DNA from: Posidonia oceanica
Lineage: Eukaryota > Streptophyta > Magnoliopsida > Alismatales > Posidoniaceae
Reading direction: 5' to 3'
DNA length: 64,000 nucleotides
Assembly: GCA_037176725.1 (NCBI GenBank)
Contig: JAZBRS010000020.1
Location: 59,114,001-59,178,000 of the forward strand
Both the position numbers and the translations under genes were made by a program. The notes beneath the pieces are model-generated. The model did not search any database and was not told where the DNA came from. It worked only from the letters and a program-made list of their open reading frames with translations. Positions 31,916 to 42,374 of the stretch are shown piece by piece (positions within the stretch are counted from its first letter, which is position 1; each line of letters opens with the position of its first letter).

Positions 31916-33273
31916 TTACAACTTTCGCTTCTTTGCAGGGGACTCAATAAATAATTTGGGCCTCACGCTCTCATACCAAGCGTCATGAGTGGTAAGGGAA
32001 ATCGCTTCGCGGTCTGCATTTGCATTTTCCCACAAAGAGAGGACTCGGTTCCGCCCCTTCCCATCCCAAGCACCAGCCTAATAGAAAACCTGAATGACGT
32101 CCCCAAGGGTGTCTCTCAAGCATGGAAGAATCATGTCAGAGAAACGAGGCAAGGGAGGTATGGCTCGGGGAATGCCCAGCATCGAGAAGCATCGTTGGGG
32201 GTTGTACCTCACAAAGTCGGTCGTCCCAATCAGCGGCAGGAAGTACTCTAGGTCAGACACTGTCCTGAAAGACAAAGGAGGACTGAAGGAGTCCATCTGG
32301 GGCTTGACCTCACAGGCACATAGACGGCGAATGTACTCCTCCAGGGGAAGGCTAGCATCAAAAGCAAACAGAAGAAAATGCTCCTCCAACTAGCGCAGAA
32401 CTAGGAAAGGCGAGCCGAAGAACGGTCCCCCAAGGTAGGCACTGGATAAGCCCCGGATAGTAAAAGCCAACACAGATTGACTCAGGCATTTCTCTGGATT
32501 GCGAACGCAGATGCACATGAGCTCAGCATGATAGGCGCTGATGGTTAGAGTTTCATTGGGGAAGAATACCAGCCCTCCTATCAGAATGAAGACACACTCC
32601 ATGCAAGAAGCCTCAGAGCGGATGCTATCGCATTGCTTCCAGAAAAACTTCCACAAGGAGGAGAGATTGATACAACCGTCTAGCACCAGGTCCTCTGGCA
32701 CAACAACAGGGCTGAAGATGCGCGTTAAGAGGGAGAAAGAGCCTACCACCCCGATTGGCAAAAGATAGGCATCCCTGTAGTAAATGGTTGGGTCGACTTG
32801 TCAAGTGCCTAAAAGGATGCTCACCTCCTCCAAAAGAATGGTCAAGTCCCCTGAAGAGGTAAAAAATGTCTGGGTCAAAGGATTCCACAGCCCGTAGAGG
32901 CCAAAAAGCACCTTCCAGTCAACAGGCTGTCGTAATTGACGGAGAGCTTGACAAAGGCCAGCCTCCTCCAAGCACTCCCGATACTTTTTCAATGCCCATG
33001 AGCGGAATTGCTGAACCCAGTCCAACTGGTAGGCTTTCGAGTCACATTTGTTGTTGGCAGAGGCCAAGGGCTATGAAGTAGAAAAATCAGCATAGATAAA
33101 AGAATACAAGAATGGGAGCATGAAGTAATAACGAAAGTGGAAAATACCTTCTCAGGCACCAGAAGGTTCGCCAAGTGATTAGGTATAGCCTCCAGCCGAA
33201 GTTGCATCGTGTCGGAAGGAGAAGAAAAGACAGCCACCTGGAAGGCATGATGGGGGATATCTTTCAAATCCAT
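31916..33273 (-). pseudogene. PMD3: antisense plant-mobile-domain gene, two exons
   Basis: Inferred exon 1 33273-33148 (ATG, 42 codons), intron 33147-33071 (77 nt; GAG AAG|GTATTT and TTCATAG|CCC; phase 0), exon 2 33070-31916 (384 codons plus TAA). Total 426 aa, equal to PMD1. Shared landmarks: LRQPVDWKVLFGLYGLW, LTQTFFTSSGDLTILLEEVS, LIGGLVFF, SAYLGGPFFGSPFLVLR. The protein ends PAKKRKL, very like a monopartite nuclear localisation signal. Stops at 32803, 32392 and 32080 break exon 2. AATAAA follows the stop by about 25 bp on the minus strand. TATATTA at 33372-33366 is about 95 bp before the ATG. It is a diverged paralogue of PMD1 inside one element. Confidence 0.82.
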
Positions 33274-33365
33274 GAGAAGAAGCGTAATTCTGTGCAAATG
33301 CAAAAAAATCAATAAAGAAAGAAAGATTAGTGTTTGTACTACAGGATCCATGCCAAGATGGGGTC

Positions 33366-33372
33366 TAATATA
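33366..33372 (-). promoter_or_regulatory. TATA-like box of PMD3
   Basis: CTATATTAG on the minus strand, about 95 bp before ATG 33273; spacing equals that of PMD1 and PMD2. Confidence 0.5.
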
Positions 33373-33474
33373 GGCCGTGGAGCCTTCATCGAAATGGAAA
33401 CACAAAGAAAATCGGAGATTTACTGCCAAAATGGCGGTACCCGAACAGGAAAGACAGGCAGTCTGTCTCGCAAC

Positions 33475-33558
33475 GTTATACGCAGCTGTCTTGCCGTCCA
33501 ACGTTAGCCACGGCTTTTAGTCCGTCCAACGTTGAACGCTAAAAATCCAGCATCCAAC
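33475..33558. repeat. Three tandem 28-nt hairpin modules upstream of PMD3
   Basis: Units 33475-33502, 33503-33530 and 33531-33558, starting GTTATACGCA, GTTAGCCACG and GTTGAACGCT, all ending TCCAAC. They lie about 100 bp upstream of the PMD3 TATA-like box. Confidence 0.88.
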
Positions 33559-33639
33559 AAATCAAAGCAGAACTAAGAGCAAATCAAAGAGACCCCGGAG
33601 CACAACCGGGTCAACAAAGCAAACAAAGCCAAAGAAATA

Positions 33640-34772
33640 TCCTTTCGACCCCCTTGGGCAATCCCCTTGGCACATCATGCTTTTATTTTCGACCCCCTTG
33701 GGCAATCCCCTCGGCATGTCATGTTTCTATTTTCGACCCCCTTCGGCAATCCCCTTGGCACGTCATGCTTTTATTTTCGACTCCCTTGGGCAATCCCCTT
33801 GGCATGTCATGTTTTTATTTTCAACCCCCTTGGGCAATCCCCTTGGCAAGTCATGTTTTTGTTTTCGACCCCCTTGGGCAATCCCCTTGGCAAGTCATGT
33901 TTCTTTTTCGACCCCCTTAGGCAATCCCCTTGGCAAGTCATATTTTTATTTTTGACCCCCTTGGGCAATCCCCTTGACACATCATGCTCTTATTTCCGAC
34001 CCCATTGGACAATCCCCATGGCACGTCATGCTCTTATTCCTGACCCTCTTAGGCAATCCCCTTGGCACATCATGTTTTTATTTTCGACCTCCTTGGGCAA
34101 TCCCCTTGGCACGTCATGTTTTTGTTTTCGACCCCCTTGGGCAATCTCCTTGGCAAGTCATGTTTTTTGTTTTCGACCCCCTTGGGCAATCTCCTTGGCA
34201 AGTCATGTTTTTATTTTCGACCCCCTTGGGCAATCCCCTTGGCAAGTCATATTTTTATTTTCGACCCCCTTGGGCAATCCGTTTGGCACGTCATGCTCTT
34301 ACTCCCGACCCCCTTGGGCAATCCCCTTGGCATGTCATGCTTTTATTTTTGACCCCCATGGGCAATCCCCTTGGCATGTCATGCTCTTATTCCCGACCCC
34401 CTTGGGCAATCCCCTTGGCACGTCATGCTCTTATTCCCGACCCCCTTGGGCAATCCCCTTAGCACGTCATGTTTTTATTTTCGACCCCCTTGGGCAATTC
34501 CATTGGCAAGTCATGTTTTTATTTTCGACCCCCTTGGGCAATCCCCTTGGCACATCATGTTTTTGTTCCTGACCCCCTTGGGCAATCCCCTTGGCACGTC
34601 ATGTTTTCGACCTCCTTTGGCAATCCCCTTGGCAAGTCATATTTTTATTTTCAACTCTCTTGGGCAATTCTTTTGGCAAGTCATGTTTTTATTTTCAACC
34701 CCCTTGGACAATCCCCTTGGCACGTCATGTTTTTATTCCCGACTCCCTTGGGCAATCCCCTTGGCAAGTCTT
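33640..34772. repeat. 44-bp minisatellite, about 26 copies (element A 3' region)
   Basis: Unit: GACCCCCTTGGGCAATCCCC, TTGGCACGTCATG, TTTTTATTTTC. Copies vary at the CACGTC/CAAGTC/CATGTC position. The unit has no stop in any forward frame, so three overlapping spurious proteins appear. A related ~41-bp array is at 35575-35730. Position just upstream of the PPT matches the minisatellites of B. Confidence 0.92.
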
Positions 34773-34789
34773 TTAAAGAACCCCGGAGC

Positions 34790-35350
34790 ACAACCCAGTT
34801 AGCAAAGCAAATAATCCAAAAGCAGGTACCCCAGAGCACCACCGGGTCAACAAAGTAAAGCCAACGGTATTAGTGGACTCATCGCTCACTAACTCCCGGG
34901 TCAAAAGATGACGGTCTCTGTCAAGAATGTAGGCAACATTCGATGAAAAGACACCTGATTTTGGCAAATCAAACCAACGGTATTAGCAGACCCAATGTTC
35001 GCTAACTCCGGGTCAGAAGATGATGGTCCCCGACAAGAATGTAGGTAACATTCAATGAAAGGACACTTGATTCTGTCGAATAAAGCCAACGGTATTAATA
35101 GACTCATCGTTCATTGATTCTGGGTCACGAGACGACAGTCTCTGTCGAGAATGTAGGCAACATTCAATGAAAGGACACCTAATTGTGACAAATAGAGCCA
35201 ACACGGCTAGTAGAGAAGAGATCAATCCCCTTTTTCCTGGGAGCATCATAGACCTCTCACTCACTAACCTGCGGGTCATAAAACGACGGTCCCCATGAAA
35301 AGTGTAGGCTACGCTCGAGGAAAGGGCACCTGATTATGACGAACTGCATT
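34790..35350. repeat. ~112-bp tandem repeats, four copies
   Basis: The landmark GAATGTAGGCAACATTC recurs near 34927, 35039, 35151 and, changed, 35300. Each unit also holds AGCCAACGGTATTA and AAAGGACACCTGATT. The last unit carries about 38 extra bases. No coding sequence. Confidence 0.8.
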
Positions 35351-35574
35351 CATGCATGTGTCAGTCTGCCTTAGGTGGTGAGAAAAATTCCTGAGCCAAC
35401 CCGGTATACAAATTAAAGCCGGGAGGAACCTCATTACCTAGGGTCATGCATTGCATATCATGACCCCCTCTTTTGCATTCCCATCAACATGCATCCATGC
35501 ATAGTACATTGTATTGCATTCGCATTGTATTGCATTCGCATTGAATGGTCGTCGGAAACATTAGCTATCAGTCA

Positions 35575-35730
35575 TTTAGTCTGACCCCCGCGGGCAATCC
35601 TCGTGGCAAGTCTTTTAGTTTGACCCCCGCGGGCAATCCCTATGGCAAGTCTTTTAGTTTGACCCCCGTGGGCAACCCCCACGGTCATGTCGTTAGTTTG
35701 TTCCCCTTGGGCAATCCACTTGGCCGTGTT
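35575..35730. repeat. ~41-bp repeats related to the 44-bp minisatellite
   Basis: Four units: GACCCCCGCGGGCAATCC, TCGTGGCAAGTC, TTTTAGTTT. One unit reads CCGTGGG-caacc-CCCACGG, a perfect hairpin, suggesting the ancestral unit was palindromic. Confidence 0.8.
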
Positions 35731-35864
35731 TTTCTAGCCGACCCTCTTTGTGTCTCGTCCAAGTCTAGTAGCAGCAGGCATTGGATTTCATTTAGGATCT
35801 ATAGGTAGCACTACACGGGGGTATCGTCTCGCCTTGTAGATAGCTTCGTGCCGAAGCCATCTTC

Positions 35865-35873
35865 AAGGAGGGG
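35865..35873 (+). other. Polypurine tract of element A
   Basis: AAGGAGGGG, five bases before the 3' LTR start at 35879. Confidence 0.88.
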
Positions 35874-35878
35874 CAATC

Positions 35879-37208
35879 TGTAGATACCCTGTTTTGGCAC
35901 TCCCTTCATGTTAGTATAGTCCATTACATTAGGTCACTCCTAGAAGCCCTTTGATCAACCCAGGACGTCTCACTCGAGCCAAACACCTTCTCTCCGGTTC
36001 AAAATGTTATCCCTATCTATGCCCCAAGTGTCGGCAACTTGAATGCTCTTCATGTCTTAACCAAATTTGGAGATGGACTGACTAAGGGTGTTGTATGCTA
36101 GATTCCCAGCTTACAACGTTGGCCGCAGTTTTCCCAGCGGCTAACATTGGCCGCTAGTTGTCTAGCGTCCAACGTGGGAACCCAGTCAGCCCCCAAACTT
36201 TCTTTATTTGGCCAAATACAAAATCCGTGTTTTTGCCTTCTTTAGACGTTGTTGACCAGTCAAAGCAATTAACACCAGCTTAATGACATTTAATCATGTT
36301 TTAATTAGGGGATATTCCTTGTTCCTGGTAGCTGTGCTTCGGAGGCCGTTATCCGATGGAATCCCAGCGTATAATGTTATCCGCTGGTTTTCCAGCATAT
36401 AACACCCCTGAATTGGAAAGTTGGCGGGTCTATTCATTCCATTCCTTTCTTGTTCCTCCCCTGCTTCTACAAAAGCAAGGGTTCCCCCATAGGTTCGGAG
36501 GAACGGTTTTTGGGATTAAAAAGGGATTTCTAGAGAGAAGTGAGATCCTTGAGAATTGAAATAGTGAAGAGAAATTTTGAAAGGTGGAGAGTCTTTGAAA
36601 GAACTTGAGTTTCCTTTTGTCGTCGGTAACATCATGTCAATATGTCTTGCACTTCGTGCATAGATAAAAGGGGACTCTATTTATTGTTTTCTTTTCTTTT
36701 TTTTTCATACCACATATTTAATTCTGTAGCATAACCAAGCATATTGAGTTCATATATTGTTGTAGCTAAGCATACATTTTCATCAGTTGCAACCAAGGGG
36801 ATCAAACCCCTCAGGTACGTATTTCATTGTGTTTCTCCATTCTCTATTTATTCTGAATAAGTTACTACACCATATTGATCCATATTTGCATTATTTTTGT
36901 TTGTTTTGCTAACATTTGTCATACGAGGAGGAAGAAAAAAGAAGAAGAAACTCACCAAGCATGGGCACCCTTGGGCAACGCAGGCGTTGTCCCAATGTAG
37001 CTGAACCCACAACCATCACACATCTCCCCAAGGCGTCTCGAGGGCCAACGAAAGCAAACTGAGAGTGGCGATCACACTGACTTCAACACACGTGGAGTAG
37101 AGAAATTAGATACAACAAAAAGGGGGACCCCAAGAAGGAGCAAACAAAAACAAAGGTGAAGCAAAGGCTTTCCCCTCCTCCTAACCTTCCCAAAACCCCA
37201 TATCCACA
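35879..37208 (+). repeat. Element A 3' LTR
   Basis: 1330 bp, TGTAGATACCCTG to ATATCCACA. Colinear with 13237-14566 (offset 22642) with about 45 substitutions and no net length change. The TATA is changed to TACAAAA (near 36468). It is followed by TCCAC. Confidence 0.95.
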
Positions 37209-37213
37209 TCCAC
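37209..37213 (+). repeat. Target site duplication of element A, right copy (TCCAC)
   Basis: Exact match to 13232-13236. Confidence 0.95.
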
Positions 37214-38204
37214 CAGACATGGAGAGGACCAAAGCAGAGTAAAACATAGCCAGAAGCTACCTGTACACATTGCAGAGGCTGAAGGTGTACGCCGGTCAGC
37301 CAAACTCTTAACGCCTCACCCGGGACCTCTACCCCAAGAGGGCGAAGACATGCATATCCAAAAGAATAGAGATCATGTGAAAAAAAGAAATATATGATAA
37401 CAAGATATGCATGCTGGGCATTAAAGAAAAATGAAGACAGAAGTCGAAGAAAGAAGACGCCCACGAGAGGAGTGACTTGGACAAGCATCGAAGCCACCTC
37501 AACTTTCAACTGCAAACACTACGTTGTCAACTACACGGGAAACCTTATCAGGAGGACCTGGCCCCACCCTCCGAGCGAAGTAGCACGCTCCCTCCCTTGT
37601 GCAGACAATAACTATCTCCTTGGCAGATTAGATGCAACTCCAGTCATTCATGAGGGGAAAAAGAAAAATCAATCCGAGAGCGTTAAAAGCGGTAGTCGGT
37701 CCCCGAGGATTTAAGACGGAGGCTATGAAGCTACACCCAACGCTCCTACTGCCAACATGCAGCCAAAGGCTATACTCTGCAAAGTTGAGGCCTCATCCCG
37801 AACCAAGAGTGAGAATGAGAGCCACCGACCACAACTCGGCTTGGCATTACGCAAGGATCGGGAATCCACTAAGTCAGAAAATGCAGAAGCGTCCTCTCGA
37901 CATCAGCTGCTTTTAATCCAAGGCCACAAAAAAAAACAAAAGCATGCATGCATAATAACCTATCTTCCCCTTCTTTTGTTTTCGAAAATCGGAGTCAAGG
38001 ACGAGCACTTTTGCCTAACCTCGCTCAGATGCTCTGCGCTTTTCAAATTTTGTCACCCACCACGTTGGATAGGTCTGTGATGACCGACATGTCCCTTGTT
38101 TGTCACCCTGTGACGCCACGAAGAATGCCCGCACTGAGACCATTGCACACCCACCACGATGGGTCTCCTGTTTTCTCCTCTGCATCATCGTGCATTCCTA
38201 TGCA

Positions 38205-38330
38205 CTGGGCTAGCAGCCCTAACTGCTCGGTTGACGCCTGTCAAAATGTCTTTATCGGGTTGATAGCCCTAACTATCCGGCGATGAGTCTGTTAACTCCT
38301 CACCTGGCTGGCAGCCCTAACTGCTCGGTT
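38205..38330. repeat. Hairpin array in C (variant with TTGAC...GTCAA stem)
   Basis: GGGCTAGCAGCCC, then TTGACGCCTGTCAA (5-bp stem, 4-nt loop), then GGGTTGATAGCCC, the CCGGCGATGAGTC unit, and a TTGACACCCGTTAA copy whose stem keeps pairing through a G-T wobble. Confidence 0.65.
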
Positions 38331-38768
38331 GACACCCGTTAAAATGTCACCCTACATTTCCCCTTGCATTATCCCATTGCATTCCCCACCGGCATTGCAC
38401 CTCGCACGGTGAGCCCTTACATCCCTCTCACTGCATCCAGGCTGGTACCCCTAACTACTCGACTAGCAAACTCGTTAATTGTATCTCCACTTTGCATTTC
38501 GATGCTAAGGGTGCTTCGGCTATCTCCTGGTATCTCCATCGATATCTGGGGCATCTTTTTTTGGCTGCTCTCTGGTATCACATTTCCATCTGCATACTGG
38601 GCTGACACCCCCAACTATCGCAAGAGCGTCTACGGACCTCTACCACACCTTCGGGTATGGTATTCCTGTTGCATTCGTGGTTACAAGTCATCCCACTTGT
38701 GATCGCTTCTCTTGCCTAACAGACTCGCTGGCCTGTCACCGCCTTTGATGCCAAGGACGCTTCGGCTA

Positions 38769-38796
38769 CCCCTGGTATCATTCCTGATACCAGGGG
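38769..38796. repeat. Conserved 12-bp-stem hairpin, copy in C
   Basis: CCCCTGGTATCA, TTCC, TGATACCAGGGG: a perfect stem, with the same flanks as in D and B. Confidence 0.75.
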
Positions 38797-38924
38797 CATC
38801 ACTTTTTGCTGCCTTTTGGTATTGCCTCACCCTCATTTGGGCTGACATCCCCAACTGTCACGGGAGCTTCTACGGACCTCTGCCGCACCTTCTGGTTTGG
38901 TATCCCCGTCCCTTTCCACCCTCA

Positions 38925-39210
38925 TCCGGGCTGATAGCCCTAACTATCCGATGATGAGTCCGTCAACTCCTCATCCGGGCTGATAGCCCTAACTATCCGG
39001 TGATGAATCTGTCAACTCCTCATTGAGCCGATAGCCCTAACTATCCGGTGATGAGTCCGTTAACTCCTTGCGGGCTGATAGCCTTAACTATCCGATGATG
39101 AGTCCGTCAACTCCTCGTGGGCCGATACTCCCCAACTATCCGGTGATGTGTCCGTCAACTCCTCACGGGCTGATAATCCCCAACTGTCCGGCGATAGGTC
39201 CGTTAACCTA
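38925..39210. repeat. ~48-bp hairpin array in C, six units
   Basis: GGGCTGATAGCCC, TAACTATCC, GGTGATGAGTCCGTTAACTC, with the last unit switching to GATAGGT-CCGTTA-ACCTATA. The array is colinear with 1199-1400 in D but has more units. Confidence 0.8.
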
Positions 39211-40182
39211 TAACCCTTTCATCATAATGTAATAGCATTCTGTTGCATATCATGGCATATCATTGCATATCATCATGTAGCTTCCTTGTATCCTCAGCAG
39301 AGTCAGTCCTAGTATTGCATTTCATCATTACACGGACATCGTGTGCTTAGGATCCGAACCCTTGGTTCGCGTATTGCTTAAGGTTCCATCCTTAGCGACG
39401 AAGGAAAAACTTTCTACAGTTTAGCCAGCTGTTGGACACCAGCAGTAGTGCACGGTCCAGGATCGTTTCCTTAGTTTCACGTGCCCGGTGTCCCATTGTA
39501 TACACTGCATTTCACTGCATAGCATCTCATACATCGCATTCTTATTGCACTGCTACTCCTCTGTAGTCATTACACTAGCTTCCACCTTCCGTTTTCCCGG
39601 ACATGGCATACTTAGGAAATCGAACCCCTGGTACGCACATTGCTAAGAGGCGTCCTCTGCAATGCAAAAACTTCCTAACAGTTTTGCCTGCTTTGATTGA
39701 TGCCCGTGGTAATGCACGGCCCCAGATCGCTTCCTTGGCGTTACGTGCCCGCCACCGCATGCACACCCACAACACCTTACATTTGACGACAAGTCCACGT
39801 TGAGGCTTCTTTGGCCCAGCGCACTTTCGCCGAATGGCCACTAGGCCCGGTGATCTTGTCTTTCCCCTGCGCTGAGGCCACTTGGCCCAGCACACTTAAA
39901 ATTGTCTGGCTTTCCCGAAGTACTACCCGACGGTGCCCCCCCACACCACGTGCATGCATCACCCGTTTATCCCCCAGTGGAGTACAGCACAATGAGCGTT
40001 AGTGTAAGCATCACATTAGCGTAAGCATTGGATTTGCATCATCATTGCGGCGGCGAGTCATGATTTTCGGTGTACCCATCAAATAAGTGACCCAGGCCTA
40101 CAGCAACTTTGCACTCCTGCCGGCGACAGGAGGGGTGTCTAGTCTACCCTAAGCAGCAGCCTCGGTCCTCTTGACCTCACTC

Positions 40183-40191
40183 AGGGAGGGG
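40183..40191 (+). other. Polypurine tract of element C
   Basis: AGGGAGGGG-type tract just before the LTR start TGTTGACACCCC at 40196. Confidence 0.8.
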
Positions 40192-40195
40192 CATT

Positions 40196-42067
40196 TGTTG
40201 ACACCCCATTTTGACTGCCTGGAAGATGGTGGACTCTCCTGCAAGCTTGCTCGGGCTCAGGGATGGCTCTCTTTTTTCAAACCAACCCTAAAACCTCACT
40301 AAACCCCAAAATCTTCACCCTAAAACCCAAAACCATTGCCCAACTTAAACCTAAGCCCAGTAGCCCACATTTAGCCAAGGCCCAAGCCCATTTCAGCCTT
40401 TGGCCTCCTGCGTTCATTGGATGCAGGCATGGGTTGCGTCTAATGTTGGACGCAACCTATGCTGGCGTCCAATGTGCTGGGAGTTGTAGCAGTAGCTTCG
40501 CCACCTCTGGCTCACCTCTCGTCCCCTCCGCCGCTCGTACACCACTTTCTAGCCATCCCCTCACCTCACTGTAGCCACCCACTAGCGGCCAAAGCCAAGT
40601 TACTCGGCCTGCCACCTCATCTTTTCCTCCCCGGTGCAATTCCCGCTCACCTAGCTGCTCACTGCCGTTGCCACCCAACCTCTGCCACCACCAAGACTTC
40701 GGCGACCTTCCTGACATCCACACTTACTTCCTCGACATGCCTGCATGGCCTCCCACTCACACCCATGCCTGCCACAGCCCTGCCACGGCCTGCAACGCCG
40801 GTGCCAATGTGAGGAACCCAACACCCAAACCCAACAAAACCATGCCAAACAGCCGACTTCACCACGACACAGAGCTTCCCACACTTGTGCTCCGGAGAAT
40901 TGAGCGACACCCAGAGCTTGAGTGAACTCCCACGTCCACCCCCAAGCCCTCAGCCAAGCCTCCTGACCTTCCAGCACCTCCTAGGAGCTCGCCGGAGTCC
41001 AACGATCACCACCTTCCATGTCGCTGGCCGCAGCTACAAACACCCCATCCGAGCTGCAACCAGGTAGGTTCTCGCTTCCCTTAGCTCGTGCACATGTATA
41101 GTAACATGCCTAGATAGCTTTCATGCACTCTAGCACAATACACACCCCTCCCCGGCTTGATTTTCCGACCACGAGGAGGAGGAGGTGGGTGGAGCAATCC
41201 ACCCACCTATTTTTTGCACCGAGCATACCAACATGCTCGTCGTCACCCACTCTTGCTTCCCAGCAAGTCACTTCGAGGTTTTCGGCCACTTTGGCCACTG
41301 ATCTTGGCCGGGAAAGCTCCCGACTTATTGGATGCACCAACTGGTGCGTCCAACGTTGGACATGCCCTGTGGTAGCGTCCAACATCTCTACTGGTATTTT
41401 AGTTCATTTTTCTCTATTTTGCTCTATTGTTAATATGCTTTAGTTGCAACTCTGTGAGCTTATTCTACATGCTTCCCTCAATGCTTCCAGTTGTTATTGT
41501 GCTTATACCATGTTTCGATCCAAGCTTGGATCCATGTTTTTACCTCTGGTTGCCTTTGCTATTCTTCAAGGTTGGACGTAGGTACACTCTACGTCCTATG
41601 TTGGACGCAGATGTGCTCTGCGTCCTACACCTCTGTTAGCTTACATGTGTTTTAGTGCTTGAATATTGCATCTATTTTTGACACATGTTTGATCTATGCT
41701 GCATGCCTTGGTTTACCTTGCTTTTAGTAGCTTGCATGCATGTTTTAATAGTTTTTTAAGCTTGGATCCCCCTTGCAGTTTGGTTTGCGTGTTTCAGGTG
41801 TTGGACGCAGGTACACTCCGCGTCCTATGTTGGACGCAGATGTCCTCTACATCCTACGTTTTTGCTCATCTACATTTGCTTAAACGCTTGCATGGTATTT
41901 TTATCCTTATGTTTGGTTGACCCATGTTTGCATGCCTTGGACTCTCTTGCTCTCAGTAGCTTGCATGCATATTTTAGTGGTTTTTAAGCTCAGATCCCCT
42001 TGTTGCAGTTTGCTGTGCCTCCTTTCTGTGTTGGACGCACCTGTTTGCTGCGTCCTATGTTGGACGC
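40196..42067 (+). mobile_element. Element C 3' LTR, left part, cut by element B
   Basis: It begins TGTTGACACCCCATTTTGAC after a PPT. It has the C-rich pseudo-coding U3 segment (40400-41060) ending GCAACCAG|GTAGGTTC and hairpin modules at about 40440, 41340, 41571-41629, 41800-41860 and 42030-42067. A GGTGGGTGGA...TCCACCCACC inverted repeat is near 41187. It aligns with the B LTR. The sequence stops at 42067, in the middle of a hairpin module, where the B LTR starts. Confidence 0.75.
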
Positions 42068-42287
42068 TGTAGACACCCCATTCTGACAGCCTAGAAGTTG
42101 GTTGTTTTCTCCTGCAGGCTCGTGTGGACTCTGGGATGGCACTCCTTTTGACTAACCCATTTCTAGCCCAAAACCAAGCCCAAAACCTTACCTAAACCCC
42201 AAACCCTCAACCCAAGCCCTTTTGCATATTTTTAAACCTTTCTAAAGCCCAAGCCCAAGCCCATTACAACTTTTGCCAACTAGGTGT

Positions 42288-42374
42288 GTTGTACGCTGGA
42301 ATAGGCAGCGTCCAACGTTGGACATGCCCTTTGCTAGTGTCCAACGTTGGACGCCTTCTGCTCCAGCATCCAAC
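42288..42374. repeat. Three tandem 29-nt hairpin modules in the B 5' LTR
   Basis: Units start GTTGTACGCTGG, GTTGGACATG and GTTGGACGCC, each 29 nt and ending TCCAAC. The 3' LTR has only one unit at the matching place (60859-60887). Confidence 0.88.

Larger units (their letters stand above)
13237..37208 (+). mobile_element. Element A: complete 23,972-bp Tat-lineage Ty3/gypsy retrotransposon with antisense PMD genes
   Basis: It is bounded by two 1330-bp LTRs, each beginning TGTAGATACCC and ending ATATCCACA, with a TCCAC duplication on both sides. Internal order is PBS, long leader, gag, two protease-like domains, G-patch, RT, RNaseH, archaeal-type RNaseH, integrase, then about 11 kb with three antisense PMD genes, tandem arrays and a PPT. 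By eye the LTRs differ at roughly 45 of 1330 sites (about 3-4%), mostly transitions, so the insertion is fairly recent but not fresh. Every long gene carries in-frame stops, so this copy is not autonomous now. Confidence 0.93.
37214..40195 (+). mobile_element. Element C internal 3' region
   Basis: Continuation of element C after the A insertion. From 37437 it aligns with 1-2732 of element D. It contains the hairpin at 38769-38796, arrays at 38205-38330 and 38925-39210, and B-box-like modules near 39340 and 39604. No gene is recognised; frames present are short and unconserved. It ends in PPT 40183-40191 and the 3' LTR. Confidence 0.75.

Noticed and set aside
33654..34858. Several overlapping forward frames of 88-301 codons rich in FSTPLGNPLG
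   Set aside because: They are the 44-bp minisatellite read in its three frames; the unit has no stop, so length means nothing.
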